Notes under the pieces: generated by a model | Databases searched by the model: none | Told to the model about the DNA's origin: nothing | The model's input: the letters and a program-made list of their open reading frames with translations, nothing else | Program-made: the position numbers and the translations under genes | From: Paludibacteraceae bacterium | Lineage (GTDB): Bacteria > Bacteroidota > Bacteroidia > Bacteroidales > Paludibacteraceae | DNA length: 64,000 nucleotides | Reading direction: 5' to 3' | Assembly (NCBI GenBank): GCA_017479885.1 | Contig: JAFVBR010000007.1 | Location: 1 to 64,000, forward strand | Part shown: one piece after another, positions 42,876-51,976 of the stretch | How positions within the stretch are numbered: the stretch's first letter is position 1 | How the letters are laid out: every line of letters begins with the position of its first letter

Positions 42876-43598
42876 ATGATACCACAGCAAATAAGTTTGA
42901 GGCAGTCCACAGCTTCACGCGGTTCATGGAAGGACATAATGGACTATATCAAAGAGAAATGGGACAAAGACTATTATATCACTGATTTTGTGTATGGCAA
43001 TGGTCAGTACTGCGTAGTTATGTGCTATAGCAGCGATTGGGATGGTCAGGCAATCCGCACAGGCAAGACTTTCCCGAAGGAAAAAGTTGACGAACTATGG
43101 AACAAGGACTACCATATAACATCTGTCGCTCATGATGGCGAAGATTGGATTGTGGTTATGACAGGTGGCAATACGGGTCTCAATGCTCAGAGTTGGTTCA
43201 CTCGTACCAAGTGGGATGATTTCAAATCGGAGATTCAGAAGGGCTGGAACGACGGTTATGATATCACTTGTGTTTCATACGGAAACGGGACCTATTGTGG
43301 AGTTATGAGCAAGAACCTCAACTGGAGTCAGAGTTGGAATTTCATTTCAGGGGAAATCACCAATAAGGAGATGGATAATATGTATCCTGACGAGAAGATA
43401 ATTACCGATCTTATGGATGCCAACGGCGGACTTTTCCTCGTTCGCAGCGGTCGCACTCCTTACGATGACCAAGGACTTTTCAAGTCTTCGAGTTGGGAAC
43501 CGCTCAACAAGAAGATGACGGAATATTGGGACAAGGGTTATGTAATCACTTCGTTCTGCTTCTATCGTGGCGAGTGGTACATGCTAATGTCGAAATAA
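42876..43598 (+). CDS. DUF7477-like repeat protein, copy 1 of 3
   Basis: The 240-residue soluble protein is built from five units of about 45 residues, each with the pattern W-x-x-(D/G)-Y-x-I-T-x...(D/N)G-x-x-x-x-V-M. Examples are KWDKDYYITDFVYGNGQYCV, LWNKDYHITSVAHDGEDWIV, GWNDGYDITCVSYGNGTYCG, a divergent fourth unit (EKIITDLMDANGGLFLV) and YWDKGYVITSFCFYRGEWYM. The pattern resembles the repeat at the C-terminus of plant casein-kinase-1-like proteins (DUF7477), and five units could close into a small beta-propeller. There is no signal peptide and no catalytic motif. It is followed by two paralogues. The function is unknown. Confidence 0.7.
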   Translation: MIPQQISLRQSTASRGSWKDIMDYIKEKWDKDYYITDFVYGNGQYCVVMCYSSDWDGQAIRTGKTFPKEKVDELWNKDYHITSVAHDGEDWIVVMTGGNTGLNAQSWFTRTKWDDFKSEIQKGWNDGYDITCVSYGNGTYCGVMSKNLNWSQSWNFISGEITNKEMDNMYPDEKIITDLMDANGGLFLVRSGRTPYDDQGLFKSSSWEPLNKKMTEYWDKGYVITSFCFYRGEWYMLMSK

Positions 43599-43667
43599 AC
43601 TATTAATACCATATTTGGGAGTTGCCGAAAATCCCTGAAAGTGTAGGCATTATTAAACTTTATCATT

Positions 43668-44399
43668 ATGATACCTGTTAGACAAAATGGCAACCAGCAA
43701 GTAATGGCCGCTCGTCTCAATTGGGATGATATTATGAATTATATCCAAAAGTATTGGGACCAAGACTATTACATCACCGATTTCGTGTATGGCAACGGTG
43801 TGTATTGCGTAGTCATGACTAAAAAATGCGGCTACAACGGTCAGGTTATTCGCGCCGGCAAGACTTTCCCCAGGGAGAAAATTGAAGAAAAGTGGAACGA
43901 AGGATATCGTATTACCAGTGTTCTTTATGATGGTACAGACTGGGTTGTTGTCATGAGTGACGGCGATACAGGTATCGGTGCGCAGACTTGGTTTACACGC
44001 GGCAACTGGGAAAATTTCAAGTCGGAGATTCAAAAAGCGTGGAACGAAGACTATCTGCTGACCAACGTCTCCTATGGCGATGTCACTTATTGCGGTATCA
44101 TGAGTAAAGGCATGAACTGGTCGCAAAGTTGGAAACTTGTAGGCGGATCACTCACGCAAAGAGACCTCGATAATATTTATAGTGATAGTGGTATCATTGT
44201 TTGCCTCATGAATTGTGCGCAAGGATTTTTCTATGTCAAAAGCAGTTATACTCCTTATCGTCATCAAGTATTCTATAAGTCTTCTTCTTGGGACCCCATC
44301 AATAACAAGATGCATGAGTATTGGGATAAAGGATACATTATCACTTCCTTCTGCTTCTATAAAGGAGAGTGGATTCTCCTTATGTCGAAACCGAGATAA
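43668..44399 (+). CDS. DUF7477-like repeat protein, copy 2 of 3
   Basis: The 243-residue paralogue of its neighbours has the same five-unit layout (YWDQDYYITDFVYGNGVYCV, KWNEGYRITSVLYDGTDWVV, AWNEDYLLTNVSYGDVTYCG and so on). It is the most divergent of the three, with changes in the fourth unit (GIIVCLMNCAQGFFYVKS) and in the loops. It begins MIPVRQNG; all three copies start ATGATACC in DNA and MIP in protein. The 69-nt gap upstream has no recognisable promoter. Confidence 0.7.
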   Translation: MIPVRQNGNQQVMAARLNWDDIMNYIQKYWDQDYYITDFVYGNGVYCVVMTKKCGYNGQVIRAGKTFPREKIEEKWNEGYRITSVLYDGTDWVVVMSDGDTGIGAQTWFTRGNWENFKSEIQKAWNEDYLLTNVSYGDVTYCGIMSKGMNWSQSWKLVGGSLTQRDLDNIYSDSGIIVCLMNCAQGFFYVKSSYTPYRHQVFYKSSSWDPINNKMHEYWDKGYIITSFCFYKGEWILLMSKPR

Positions 44400-44449
44400 A
44401 ACTTATCAACTTAACAACATATCTACATAACAATTTAAAAACATCTATT

Positions 44450-45169
44450 ATGATACCTTTGAGAATCGGCTTGCAGAGCACGTGGTCTCGCCGCACGTGG
44501 AATGAAATTATGGACTATGTAAAAGAGTACTGGGACAAAGATTATTACATCACTGACTTTGACTATGGTGATGGTCAGTACCGTGTTGTCATGACTAAGG
44601 ATTGCGGTTGGGACGGACAAGCCATTCGCACCGGCAAAACTTTCCCCAAAGAGAAAGTGGATGAAATGTGGAACAAAGGCTATCGTATCACCAATGTCGC
44701 TCATGATGGCGAAGACTGGATTGTGATTATGAGTAGCGGATATACCGGCGTGGGAGCGCAGAGTTGGTTTACCCGTACACGCTGGGAGGATTTCAAGGCT
44801 GAAATAAAAAAAGCATGGGACGATGATTATGTTATCACCAAAGTTGCTTACGGTGACGGTACATATTGCGCAGTAATGAGCAAGGGTCTTGATTGGAGCC
44901 AGAGCTGGAACTATATATCAGGTGAAATTACTCAGAAGGAAATGGACAATATGTATCCAGATGAGAAAATCATTACCGATGTTATGGATGCCGACGGCGG
45001 ACTCTTCCTCGTTCGCAGCGGACGTACACCATACAACGATCAGGGACTCTTCAAATCTTCCAACTGGGACAGACTCAACGACAAGATGACTGAGATGTGG
45101 AACAAAGGCTACAGCATCACATCGTTCGGATACTATCGCGGCGAATGGTTTATGCTTATGTCGAAGTAA
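44450..45169 (+). CDS. DUF7477-like repeat protein, copy 3 of 3
   Basis: The 239-residue protein is closest to copy 1 (shared KTFPKEKVDE, ISGEIT, MDNMYPDEKIITD and FLVRSGRTPY). I chose the ATG at 44450 because it gives the MIP N-terminus common to the family; the longer frame from 44369 overlaps copy 2. A strong terminator follows at 45224, closing the three-gene unit. Recent tandem duplication is likely. Confidence 0.7.
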   Translation: MIPLRIGLQSTWSRRTWNEIMDYVKEYWDKDYYITDFDYGDGQYRVVMTKDCGWDGQAIRTGKTFPKEKVDEMWNKGYRITNVAHDGEDWIVIMSSGYTGVGAQSWFTRTRWEDFKAEIKKAWDDDYVITKVAYGDGTYCAVMSKGLDWSQSWNYISGEITQKEMDNMYPDEKIITDVMDADGGLFLVRSGRTPYNDQGLFKSSNWDRLNDKMTEMWNKGYSITSFGYYRGEWFMLMSK

Positions 45170-45223
45170 GCAAATAAAATGTTTAGTCCAATGACCAACT
45201 GTTAGAGTCATTGTTGCGGCAAT

Positions 45224-45257
45224 AAAAGCGGTGGACAATTCAGTCTCCCGCTTTTTG
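45224..45257 (+). terminator. Terminator of the DUF7477-like array
   Basis: AAAAGCGG (45224-45231) pairs with CCGCTTTT (45248-45255) around a 16-nt loop and runs into TTG. The yidC promoter begins immediately after. Confidence 0.7.
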
Positions 45258-45290
45258 TTTGCGCATACCGATTTTTCTTTGTACCTTTGC
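45258..45290 (+). promoter_or_regulatory. Promoter of yidC
   Basis: TTTG (45258-45261), 20 nt, TACCTTTGC (45282-45290). The leader to yidC is about 80 nt. Confidence 0.75.
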
Positions 45291-45372
45291 ACGCTAATTT
45301 GCGCAGATATGCGGTTATATATCGCATGGCATTGCATAATACGATAGTCAAACAACTTAAAATACAGTACAA

Positions 45373-47292
45373 ATGGATAAAAATACGTGGATTGGATTTG
45401 CCCTCATTGCTGCAATCATTATAGGTTTCTCATTGCTCAACCGGCCTTCGAAGGAAGAACTTGAGCGCAGGCAACACTATCAGGATTCGGTTCGCTATGC
45501 GCGTCAACTGGAGATAGAGACGCAGGAGGCTCTCCGCAAGGCTGAAGCCGAGATGGCGACCCTGCCCGCAGATGAAAAGCAAAACAGCAGTTCTCTGCAG
45601 GAGGTGTTCGGGGCTTTCGCACCGTCAGCAGTAGGTACAGAAGGTGAAACAGTGCTTGAGAACCAACTCGTTAAATTATATCTTGCGACCAAGGGCGGCA
45701 ATATTGTCAAGGCAGAGTTAAAAAACTATAAGTCATACGGAGACTCTGTCAATCCGCTTGTTCTGTTCAATCAGGAAGAAACGGAACTCAACTTCACCTT
45801 TATTACAGCCAACAACCGCATCTTGCATTCGCAGCAACTCTATTTTGCTCCGCAGCCTGTAACTGTGGATGAGAATGGTAATCAAACACTTGCCATGCGT
45901 CTGCTTACCAATACTGACGCATACATAGATTTCCTATATACGCTGCCCGACAATGATTATATGGCTCACCTCAGTATCCGGAGTCACGGAATGCAAGGGG
46001 TGCTTGCACAGAATATGAATTATCTTGAGATGCAATGGAGCCAGCTCATTCCGCAGCACGAGAAAGGGCGTAAGTTTGAAGAGCGTTATGCAACACTTCA
46101 GTACATGTTTACAGACCGTGATGTAGAGAAACTTGCCGAGGCTAAAAACGACTCGAAGAATGTCACAGGCAAACTGCGTTGGATTGCATACAAAGACCAA
46201 TTCTTCTCTACGGTTCTGATAGCTGACGATGCCTTCACCTCCACTCAACTTGAGAGCAACACCATGCCAAAGGAATCAGGCTATATCAAGAGTTACAAGA
46301 CCCAGGCGTCTGTCGCATTCGACCCCGCAGGAAACAATACAACCGATTTTCGTATCTATCTTGGTCCTAACCACTACAATACTCTCAAGGCATACGACAA
46401 GGGATTGGAGAAAGCTGAGCGACTCAACTTGAAGAGTCTTGTGCCGTTAGGTTGGAAAATTGTGTCGTGGATTAACATGTGGCTCGTCATTCCTATGTTC
46501 GACCTCTTTATGTCCTGGGGAATGAATATCGGTCTCGTCATCCTTCTCATGACGTTAGTTATCAAACTCATCATTTTGCCCTTTACCTTCTCCTCATATC
46601 GCTCAACGGCGAAAATGCGTGTGCTCAAGCCGCAGATTGATGAGATTAACGAGAAGTATCCTGCAGAAAAGATGCAGGAGCGTCAGCAGGCTACGATGGC
46701 TCTTTATCAACGTGCCGGAGTGAGTCCGATGTCAGGCTGTCTGCCTATGCTTTTCCAGTTCCCCGTGCTTATGGCTATGTTCTGGTTCTTCCCTACGGCA
46801 ATCGAACTCAGGGGACAATCTTTCCTCTGGGCAGAGGACCTTTCCACATACGATGCAATCTTCACTTGGCAGGCGAATATTCCGCTGATTTCATGGTTCT
46901 TCGGTAATCATATATCTCTCTTCTGCCTTTTGATGACAGTCACCAATATTTTATACACTTGGCTCAATATGCAGACTCAGGCAACCGGCAACGATCCGTC
47001 AGCTAAGATGATGAAGTGGATGATGTATCTAATGCCTGTTTTCTTCATGTATATTTTCAACGACTATGCAGCAGGTTTGAGTTACTATTATTTTGTATCG
47101 CTTTTGATGACCATCATTCAGACCTACATTTTCCGTTGGTCTATTGATGACAAGAAACTGCTTGCACAAATGGAGGCTAATGCCGCCAAGCGTGCAGGTA
47201 AACCCAAGAAGTCAGGGCTAATGGCTCGACTCGAGAGATTGCAGCGGGAGCAACAGCAGATTGCCCGAGAAAATGCCAAACGCAGAAAGTAG
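45373..47292 (+). CDS. yidC: Membrane protein insertase YidC
   Basis: The 639-residue YidC/Oxa1 insertase has an N-terminal membrane helix (WIGFALIAAIIIGFSLL), a large periplasmic beta domain (about 75-350) and the conserved five-helix insertase core: MNIGLVILLMTLVIKLIILPF with the hydrophilic groove residue in FSSYRSTAKM, GCLPMLFQFPVLMAMFWFFP, and a cytoplasmic basic tail. It places proteins into the inner membrane alone or with Sec. A two-step hairpin terminator follows directly. Confidence 0.95.
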   Translation: MDKNTWIGFALIAAIIIGFSLLNRPSKEELERRQHYQDSVRYARQLEIETQEALRKAEAEMATLPADEKQNSSSLQEVFGAFAPSAVGTEGETVLENQLVKLYLATKGGNIVKAELKNYKSYGDSVNPLVLFNQEETELNFTFITANNRILHSQQLYFAPQPVTVDENGNQTLAMRLLTNTDAYIDFLYTLPDNDYMAHLSIRSHGMQGVLAQNMNYLEMQWSQLIPQHEKGRKFEERYATLQYMFTDRDVEKLAEAKNDSKNVTGKLRWIAYKDQFFSTVLIADDAFTSTQLESNTMPKESGYIKSYKTQASVAFDPAGNNTTDFRIYLGPNHYNTLKAYDKGLEKAERLNLKSLVPLGWKIVSWINMWLVIPMFDLFMSWGMNIGLVILLMTLVIKLIILPFTFSSYRSTAKMRVLKPQIDEINEKYPAEKMQERQQATMALYQRAGVSPMSGCLPMLFQFPVLMAMFWFFPTAIELRGQSFLWAEDLSTYDAIFTWQANIPLISWFFGNHISLFCLLMTVTNILYTWLNMQTQATGNDPSAKMMKWMMYLMPVFFMYIFNDYAAGLSYYYFVSLLMTIIQTYIFRWSIDDKKLLAQMEANAAKRAGKPKKSGLMARLERLQREQQQIARENAKRRK

Positions 47293-47302
47293 AGACTGTA
47301 AG

Positions 47303-47361
47303 AATGAAAAAGCATGAGAGAAAGCTTATGTTTGTTACTCTCATCGACTTTTTCATTTTTT
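47303..47361 (+). terminator. Two-stage hairpin terminator of yidC
   Basis: AATGAAAAAG (47303-47312) pairs with CTTTTTCATT (47348-47357). Inside it TGAGAG (47315-47320) pairs with CTCTCA (47338-47343), and TTT follows. An apparent N-terminal extension of the next gene (from 47304) runs through this structure and is therefore not coding. Confidence 0.7.
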
Positions 47362-47396
47362 CAATCATTGCTTATCAATCATCATTTCATGTCGCT

Positions 47397-48158
47397 ATGA
47401 AAATAGTCTTGATAGGAGCAGGCAATCTCGCCTCAAGTCTTGCCCCGGCTCTCAAGAGGGCAGGGCACACTATTCCGCAAGTTTACAGTAGGACTCTTGA
47501 ATCGGCTTCTTTGCTGGCAGAAAAAGTTGGTGCACAGCCTCTCTGCGACTTTGCCCTCATTAGGTCGGATGCAGATGTATATATTTACGCGTTGCGCGAT
47601 GAAGTATATAAGTTGATGCCTGCGTTTGATTGCCGGCCTGACGCAGTGCATTTGCTTACTTCGGGCTCAGTGCCATATACCGACCTGAAGGAGTCTGCCC
47701 ATCGAGGAGTTATGTATCCGTTCCAGTCATTTTCTAAATCCAAACCCCAAACCGATTTCTCGTCTGTACCTGTAATGATTGAGGGTGAAGATGAAAGAGC
47801 CGTTTCTATAATTAGAATTCTGGCAGAGAGCATAAGCGGAAAGGTGTATGACAGTACTCCGCAATCGCGTGTGCGGTTGCATCTTGCCGGAGTGCTCGCC
47901 AACAATTTCACAAACTGCATGTATGCTCTTGCAGAAGAGCAGTTGCGTGATGCCGGGTTGCCATTCGATATATTGCTGCCATTAATAGATGAGACTGCTG
48001 CAAAGGTTCATTTCCTTTCTCCGCGTGAGGCACAAACCGGCCCTGCTTCGCGGCATGATTTTGAGGTTATGAAGCGTCAGCTTCTTCTTTTGCCTGACGA
48101 AGAGCAACGTAGTATATACACTTTGGTCTCCGAGAATATTATCAAATCGCGTAGATGA
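47397..48158 (+). CDS. NAD(P)-binding DUF2520 protein
   Basis: The 253-residue protein has an N-terminal Rossmann domain (MKIVLIGAGNLASSLAPAL), a ProC-like middle (MYPFQSFSK) and the all-helical DUF2520 C-terminal domain (HLAGVLANNFTNCMYALAEEQL, then GPASRHDFEVMKRQLLLL). The family is related to pyrroline-carboxylate and hydroxyacid reductases; the substrate is unknown. I chose the ATG at 47397 since the upstream sequence is the yidC terminator. It overlaps the following outer-membrane protein by 4 bp. Confidence 0.85.
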   Translation: MKIVLIGAGNLASSLAPALKRAGHTIPQVYSRTLESASLLAEKVGAQPLCDFALIRSDADVYIYALRDEVYKLMPAFDCRPDAVHLLTSGSVPYTDLKESAHRGVMYPFQSFSKSKPQTDFSSVPVMIEGEDERAVSIIRILAESISGKVYDSTPQSRVRLHLAGVLANNFTNCMYALAEEQLRDAGLPFDILLPLIDETAAKVHFLSPREAQTGPASRHDFEVMKRQLLLLPDEEQRSIYTLVSENIIKSRR

Positions 48159-49645
48159 AGAACCTCCTAACTATATTTGCCATCTGTTTTTCTTTGTCTG
48201 CGTTTAGTCAGAATTCATCGAACGATAGTATAGTTGTCTCAACGCAGGACTCTCTTGCCGCTGACTCTGCAATTGTTTCCTCAAAAGGAAAAAAAGCAAA
48301 GAAAAAGAAGTCCTCAGGCGAAGATGAAGTCAAGACCGGCTGGAACTTCGGAGGTTTGCCTTTTGCTTCTTATGATAATGACCTGTCTCTGCAACTTGGA
48401 GCAATGGGTAATCTTTATTACTATGGCGATGGCAAGATTTATCCCAACTACTATCATGGCTTTTATTTTGAGGCATCCTACTTCCTCCGTCATTCGGGTA
48501 TCTTTACATTCAACTATAATAGCAATTATCTTATTCCCCGTCACGGTTTCAAACTCGACCTCAGTTATCTGCCTGATGCGATGTCTGATTTCTATGGTTA
48601 TAACGGCTATCAGTCTCGTCTGCATGGCGACTGGCTCAAAAACAACGAGTCGCTGAAGCAGACCCGACTCTTCTATAAGTATCAGCGTAATATACTCCGT
48701 TTTATGACTGATATCGATGGCCGGATAAAGGGTAACTGGCGTTGGGATGCAGGACTCGGCCTGTATTGGTTTAATGTAGGCGAACTCGATCTCGACTTTC
48801 TCAACAAGTTTCAAAAAAATGACAATAAGTATCCGGCAGTTGACGGTCTTGTACAGAAATACAAGGACTGGGGACTGATTGATGCCAAGCTGTCTCGTGG
48901 CGGAGTTCATCCTTATCTGCGCGGAGGTATAATTTATGACAGCCGCGACCAGATGGCAAACCCAACCAAAGGTATCAATGCAGATGTCTTTTTGACCTAT
49001 AATGCTGCTTTTGGCAATTTGCGTGATTATAATCATCTGATAATTAACTATAATTTCCTCCATTATGTTACCATCGTCCCTAATTATCTTACATTTGCCT
49101 ATCGTGTCGGCGGACAGAATATTCTTGCAGGTAGGCAGCCTTTCTATGCCGCTTCCATTATGAATGTGCTGTATCAGCAACGCACGATGTATGAGGCTCT
49201 CGGCGGTTCTTCGTCCGTGAGAGGTATGTTGCGGAACAGAGTAATGGCAAAAGGGTTTGCTTTTGCAAATGTTGAGTTTCGTGCTGTTTTTGTTCGTTTC
49301 GACATAGGCAGGCAACATTTCTATTTAGGTGCAACCCCGTTCTTTGATATAGGTGTTGTCACTCAGCCTTATAATCTTGACGAGAAGGCAATACGCACTG
49401 CTATTGACGAAAACAACGCAGCAAAAGGACTGTCTGACAATGTAGCTGATTATTTCATCTTCTCCAAGCGTGATATTTATATGCCTCACATGTCGGCTGG
49501 TATAGGACTCAAACTCGCAATGAACGAAAATTTTGTTATCTCAGCTGACTGGGCTGTGCCTATCAATACCCAGAACTATTATCATGCGCAAGACAATTAT
49601 TCACAGTGGGATAATTTTTATGTAAATGTAGGTTATTTGTTTTGA
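48155..49645 (+). CDS. POTRA-less Omp85/surface-antigen barrel protein
   Basis: The 496-residue outer-membrane protein has a signal peptide (to about FSLSAFSQ), a charged lysine-rich spacer (SKGKKAKKKKSSGEDE) and one D15/Omp85-type barrel. It has the loop-6 motif GGSSSVRGMLRNRV, FANVEFRAVFVRFD and a terminal aromatic residue (NVGYLF). No POTRA repeats precede it, so it is a stand-alone barrel like other short patatin-like/TamA-related barrels. It is translationally coupled to the DUF2520 gene. Its substrate is unknown. Confidence 0.83.
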   Translation: MKNLLTIFAICFSLSAFSQNSSNDSIVVSTQDSLAADSAIVSSKGKKAKKKKSSGEDEVKTGWNFGGLPFASYDNDLSLQLGAMGNLYYYGDGKIYPNYYHGFYFEASYFLRHSGIFTFNYNSNYLIPRHGFKLDLSYLPDAMSDFYGYNGYQSRLHGDWLKNNESLKQTRLFYKYQRNILRFMTDIDGRIKGNWRWDAGLGLYWFNVGELDLDFLNKFQKNDNKYPAVDGLVQKYKDWGLIDAKLSRGGVHPYLRGGIIYDSRDQMANPTKGINADVFLTYNAAFGNLRDYNHLIINYNFLHYVTIVPNYLTFAYRVGGQNILAGRQPFYAASIMNVLYQQRTMYEALGGSSSVRGMLRNRVMAKGFAFANVEFRAVFVRFDIGRQHFYLGATPFFDIGVVTQPYNLDEKAIRTAIDENNAAKGLSDNVADYFIFSKRDIYMPHMSAGIGLKLAMNENFVISADWAVPINTQNYYHAQDNYSQWDNFYVNVGYLF

Positions 49646-49681
49646 TAGTTTGTCTCAATCTTAATAAAATGCACTTTTTTC

Positions 49682-49713
49682 TTGGTCAAATAGAATAATT
49701 TATATACCTTTGC
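49682..49713 (+). promoter_or_regulatory. Promoter of the steroid-reductase-like operon
   Basis: TTG (49682-49684), 20 nt, TACCTTTGC (49705-49713). A leader of about 90 nt precedes the first gene at 49806. Confidence 0.72.
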
Positions 49714-49805
49714 AAACATTTTGTGCCGTAGTGTATATTTTTTTAATATACAACGCTCAAAGTGAAACGCCAATTTGAAATATATACCAAATAAAACATA
49801 TTTGC

Positions 49806-50582
49806 ATGGATCAATTTTACTTGTTTCTTTTTGTAGTGGCAATCATAGGAGTGATAGTATTTATTTCGCTCTATTTTGTTGATGCCGGATATGGCAAGAT
49901 GATTTCAGAGAAGTGGGGGCCGTCTATCAACAACAAAGTCGGATGGACTCTTATGGAATGCCCGGTTTTCTTTGTAGTGCTCTATATGTGGGCAAGCAGC
50001 GATGTACGTTTCGAGTTGCCGTATTTGGTGTTCTTTTTGCTTTTTGAGTTGCACTATTTCCAGCGCTCTTTCATATTCCCTTTGCTCATGAAGGGTAATA
50101 GCAAAATGCCGATTGTCATTATGGCACTCAGTATAGTGTTCAATCTTACTAATGGCTATATACAGGGATATTGGCTCTTTGTGAAAGCACCTCAGTCGGC
50201 GCTATATCAGACCATTTACACTTCTGCATGGCTGACTGACTGGCGGTTCATACTCGGTGTTCTGATTTTCTTCACGGGTATGTTTATCAATTGGCATAGC
50301 GACTATATTATCCGTCATCTGCGCAAACCCGGCGACTCCAAGCACTATTTGCCCCACGGCGGACTCTATGATTATGTTACTTCGGCCAACTATTTCGGCG
50401 AGATAGTGGAGTGGGCTGGTTGGACTGTTCTTACCGGCAGTTGGGCCGGATTCGTCTTCTTCTGGTTCACTTGTGCCAATCTCGTCCCGCGCGCCAACTC
50501 TATCTATCATAAATATGAAGTAGAGTTCGCAGATGAATTCAAGCAACGCAAACTCAAGAGGATTTTCCCATTCATATACTAA
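49806..50582 (+). CDS. Steroid 5-alpha-reductase-like membrane protein
   Basis: The 258-residue integral membrane protein has six or seven helices and the C-terminal signature of 3-oxo-5-alpha-steroid 4-dehydrogenases: FINWHSDYIIRHLRKPGD, then YLPHGGLYDYVTSANYFGEIVEWAGW and FFWFTCANLVPRANSIYHKY. Family members use NADPH to reduce the 4,5 double bond of 3-keto-4-ene steroids to the 5-alpha product, or reduce polyprenols and acyl-CoAs. Here it is the first gene of a unit with a flavin reductase and an SDR, the set of activities used by some gut Bacteroidales to make allo bile acids. Steroid use is inferred from family and context. Confidence 0.82.
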   Translation: MDQFYLFLFVVAIIGVIVFISLYFVDAGYGKMISEKWGPSINNKVGWTLMECPVFFVVLYMWASSDVRFELPYLVFFLLFELHYFQRSFIFPLLMKGNSKMPIVIMALSIVFNLTNGYIQGYWLFVKAPQSALYQTIYTSAWLTDWRFILGVLIFFTGMFINWHSDYIIRHLRKPGDSKHYLPHGGLYDYVTSANYFGEIVEWAGWTVLTGSWAGFVFFWFTCANLVPRANSIYHKYEVEFADEFKQRKLKRIFPFIY

Positions 50583-50588
50583 TTAACC

Positions 50589-50630
50589 GGAAAGTCGGGA
50601 GGCGAATATCTGATCGTACTCTCGACTTTC
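50589..50630 (+). other. Intercistronic hairpin after the 5-alpha-reductase-like gene
   Basis: AAAGTCGGGAG (50591-50601) pairs with CTCTCGACTTT (50619-50629) apart from one mismatch. It lacks a clean T run, so partial termination or mRNA processing is as likely as true termination. Confidence 0.5.
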
Positions 50631-50669
50631 TGCTAACTGTTCCTTTTAACTTCTTATTTTTCCGGCATA

Positions 50670-51956
50670 ATGGATTCCAAACTTTTCACTCCTTATCAGT
50701 TAGGACCTGTTACACTGCGCAATCGTATCATCCGCAGTGCAGCTTTCGAGAATATGTGTCAGGGCAACAAACCTACGCAGAAACTTCACGACTACCATGT
50801 CAGTGTGGCTCATGGTGGAGTAGGTATGACTACTATCGCTTACTGCGCAGTCGATATGAGCGGTGTCTCGTTCGATGGTCAGCTCTATATACGCGATGAG
50901 ATTCTCCCCGATCTTAAGAAACTTACCGATGATATTCATGCAGAGGGTGCCAAGGCGAGCATCCAGCTTGGCCATTGTGGCAACATGACTCATTTCTACA
51001 CTTGCCACTGCCTGCCTGTCAGCGCAAGCAACGGTTTCAATCTCTATTCGCCTACGATTCACCGTCGTCTGAAAAAATCAGAGATAAAGACTCTGGTAAA
51101 GAAATTCGGGGAGGCTGTGGATTTCTGCCGCAAGGCAGGTTTCGATTGTGTGGAGATTCACGCAGGTCACGCATATCTGATTTCTCAGTTTATATCGCCG
51201 CGTACCAACCGTCGCCATGATGAATATGGCGGCAGTTTCGAGAACCGTGTCCGTTTCCTCAATGAGGTGCTCGATGAAGTTATGCTTCATGCAGGTGATG
51301 ACATGGCAGTTGTGGTAAAAACCAATATGTGGGATGATTGCTGGCGTGGCTCCGACATTGAGGAAGGAATAAAGGTTGCCAAAGAGATAGCCAAACACAA
51401 AGTGCACGGTATCGTTCTATCAGGTGGTACTGTCAGCGCTTCGCCTATGACCATCCTCGGAGGTGCTATGCCCGTAAATACTCTTGCACACTACATGCCC
51501 ATGCGCTCTTTCTGGTGGCTTAAGGCTGCATTGCATCTGCCTGGTGTAGGGCCTATCATGATGCCTACACAGCCTTTCCGCGAACTCTATTTTATGGATA
51601 AGGCCAAACGTTTCCGAGAGGAGATAAAAGATGTACCGTTGATTTACGTAGGCGGTGTGCAGTCGGGCGATAACTGTCAGCAGATCATGGACGAGGGTTT
51701 CGAACTTTTCCAGATTGCCCACGTCCTCATCAAGGACCCCGACTTCGTAAAGCATGTACAGGAGAATCCTCATTATCACGCTGGTTGTGGCCGCTCCAAC
51801 TATTGCGTCGGACGTATGTACACTCTCGACATGAAGTGCCACGAGTGTGTTGAGCGTGACGGTGAGCAAATTCCTCAAAACCTGAAGAAAGAAATCTCAC
51901 GCCTTGAAGCTGAAGCACAACAGAGTGTGGCAAAGCAAAAGGCTGAAAACAAATAA
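50670..51956 (+). CDS. NADH:flavin oxidoreductase, old yellow enzyme family
   Basis: The 428-residue FMN barrel has LGPVTLRNRIIRSAAFE, IQLGHCGNMTHF, VEIHAGHAYLISQFISPRTNRR, YGGSFENRVRFLNEVLDEV and YVGGVQSGDNCQQI. The C-terminal stretch has four cysteines (C-x5-C-x10-C-x2-C, about residues 372-394; HAGCGRSNYC...KCHECVE) that could hold an iron-sulphur cluster as in 2,4-dienoyl-CoA reductase and BaiCD/BaiH. The flavin-reductase and FAD domains of those larger enzymes are missing. Relatives reduce enone C=C bonds, including 3-keto-4-ene steroids to the 5-beta product. A separate flavodoxin-like protein encoded next could supply electrons. Confidence 0.85.
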   Translation: MDSKLFTPYQLGPVTLRNRIIRSAAFENMCQGNKPTQKLHDYHVSVAHGGVGMTTIAYCAVDMSGVSFDGQLYIRDEILPDLKKLTDDIHAEGAKASIQLGHCGNMTHFYTCHCLPVSASNGFNLYSPTIHRRLKKSEIKTLVKKFGEAVDFCRKAGFDCVEIHAGHAYLISQFISPRTNRRHDEYGGSFENRVRFLNEVLDEVMLHAGDDMAVVVKTNMWDDCWRGSDIEEGIKVAKEIAKHKVHGIVLSGGTVSASPMTILGGAMPVNTLAHYMPMRSFWWLKAALHLPGVGPIMMPTQPFRELYFMDKAKRFREEIKDVPLIYVGGVQSGDNCQQIMDEGFELFQIAHVLIKDPDFVKHVQENPHYHAGCGRSNYCVGRMYTLDMKCHECVERDGEQIPQNLKKEISRLEAEAQQSVAKQKAENK

Positions 51957-51976
51957 TATATACAACTGTTTTTTTT

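Noticed and set aside
47304..47396. N-terminal extension of the DUF2520 protein
   Set aside because: The DNA forms a two-stage hairpin with a T tail (yidC terminator), and the Rossmann motif begins exactly at the ATG at 47397.
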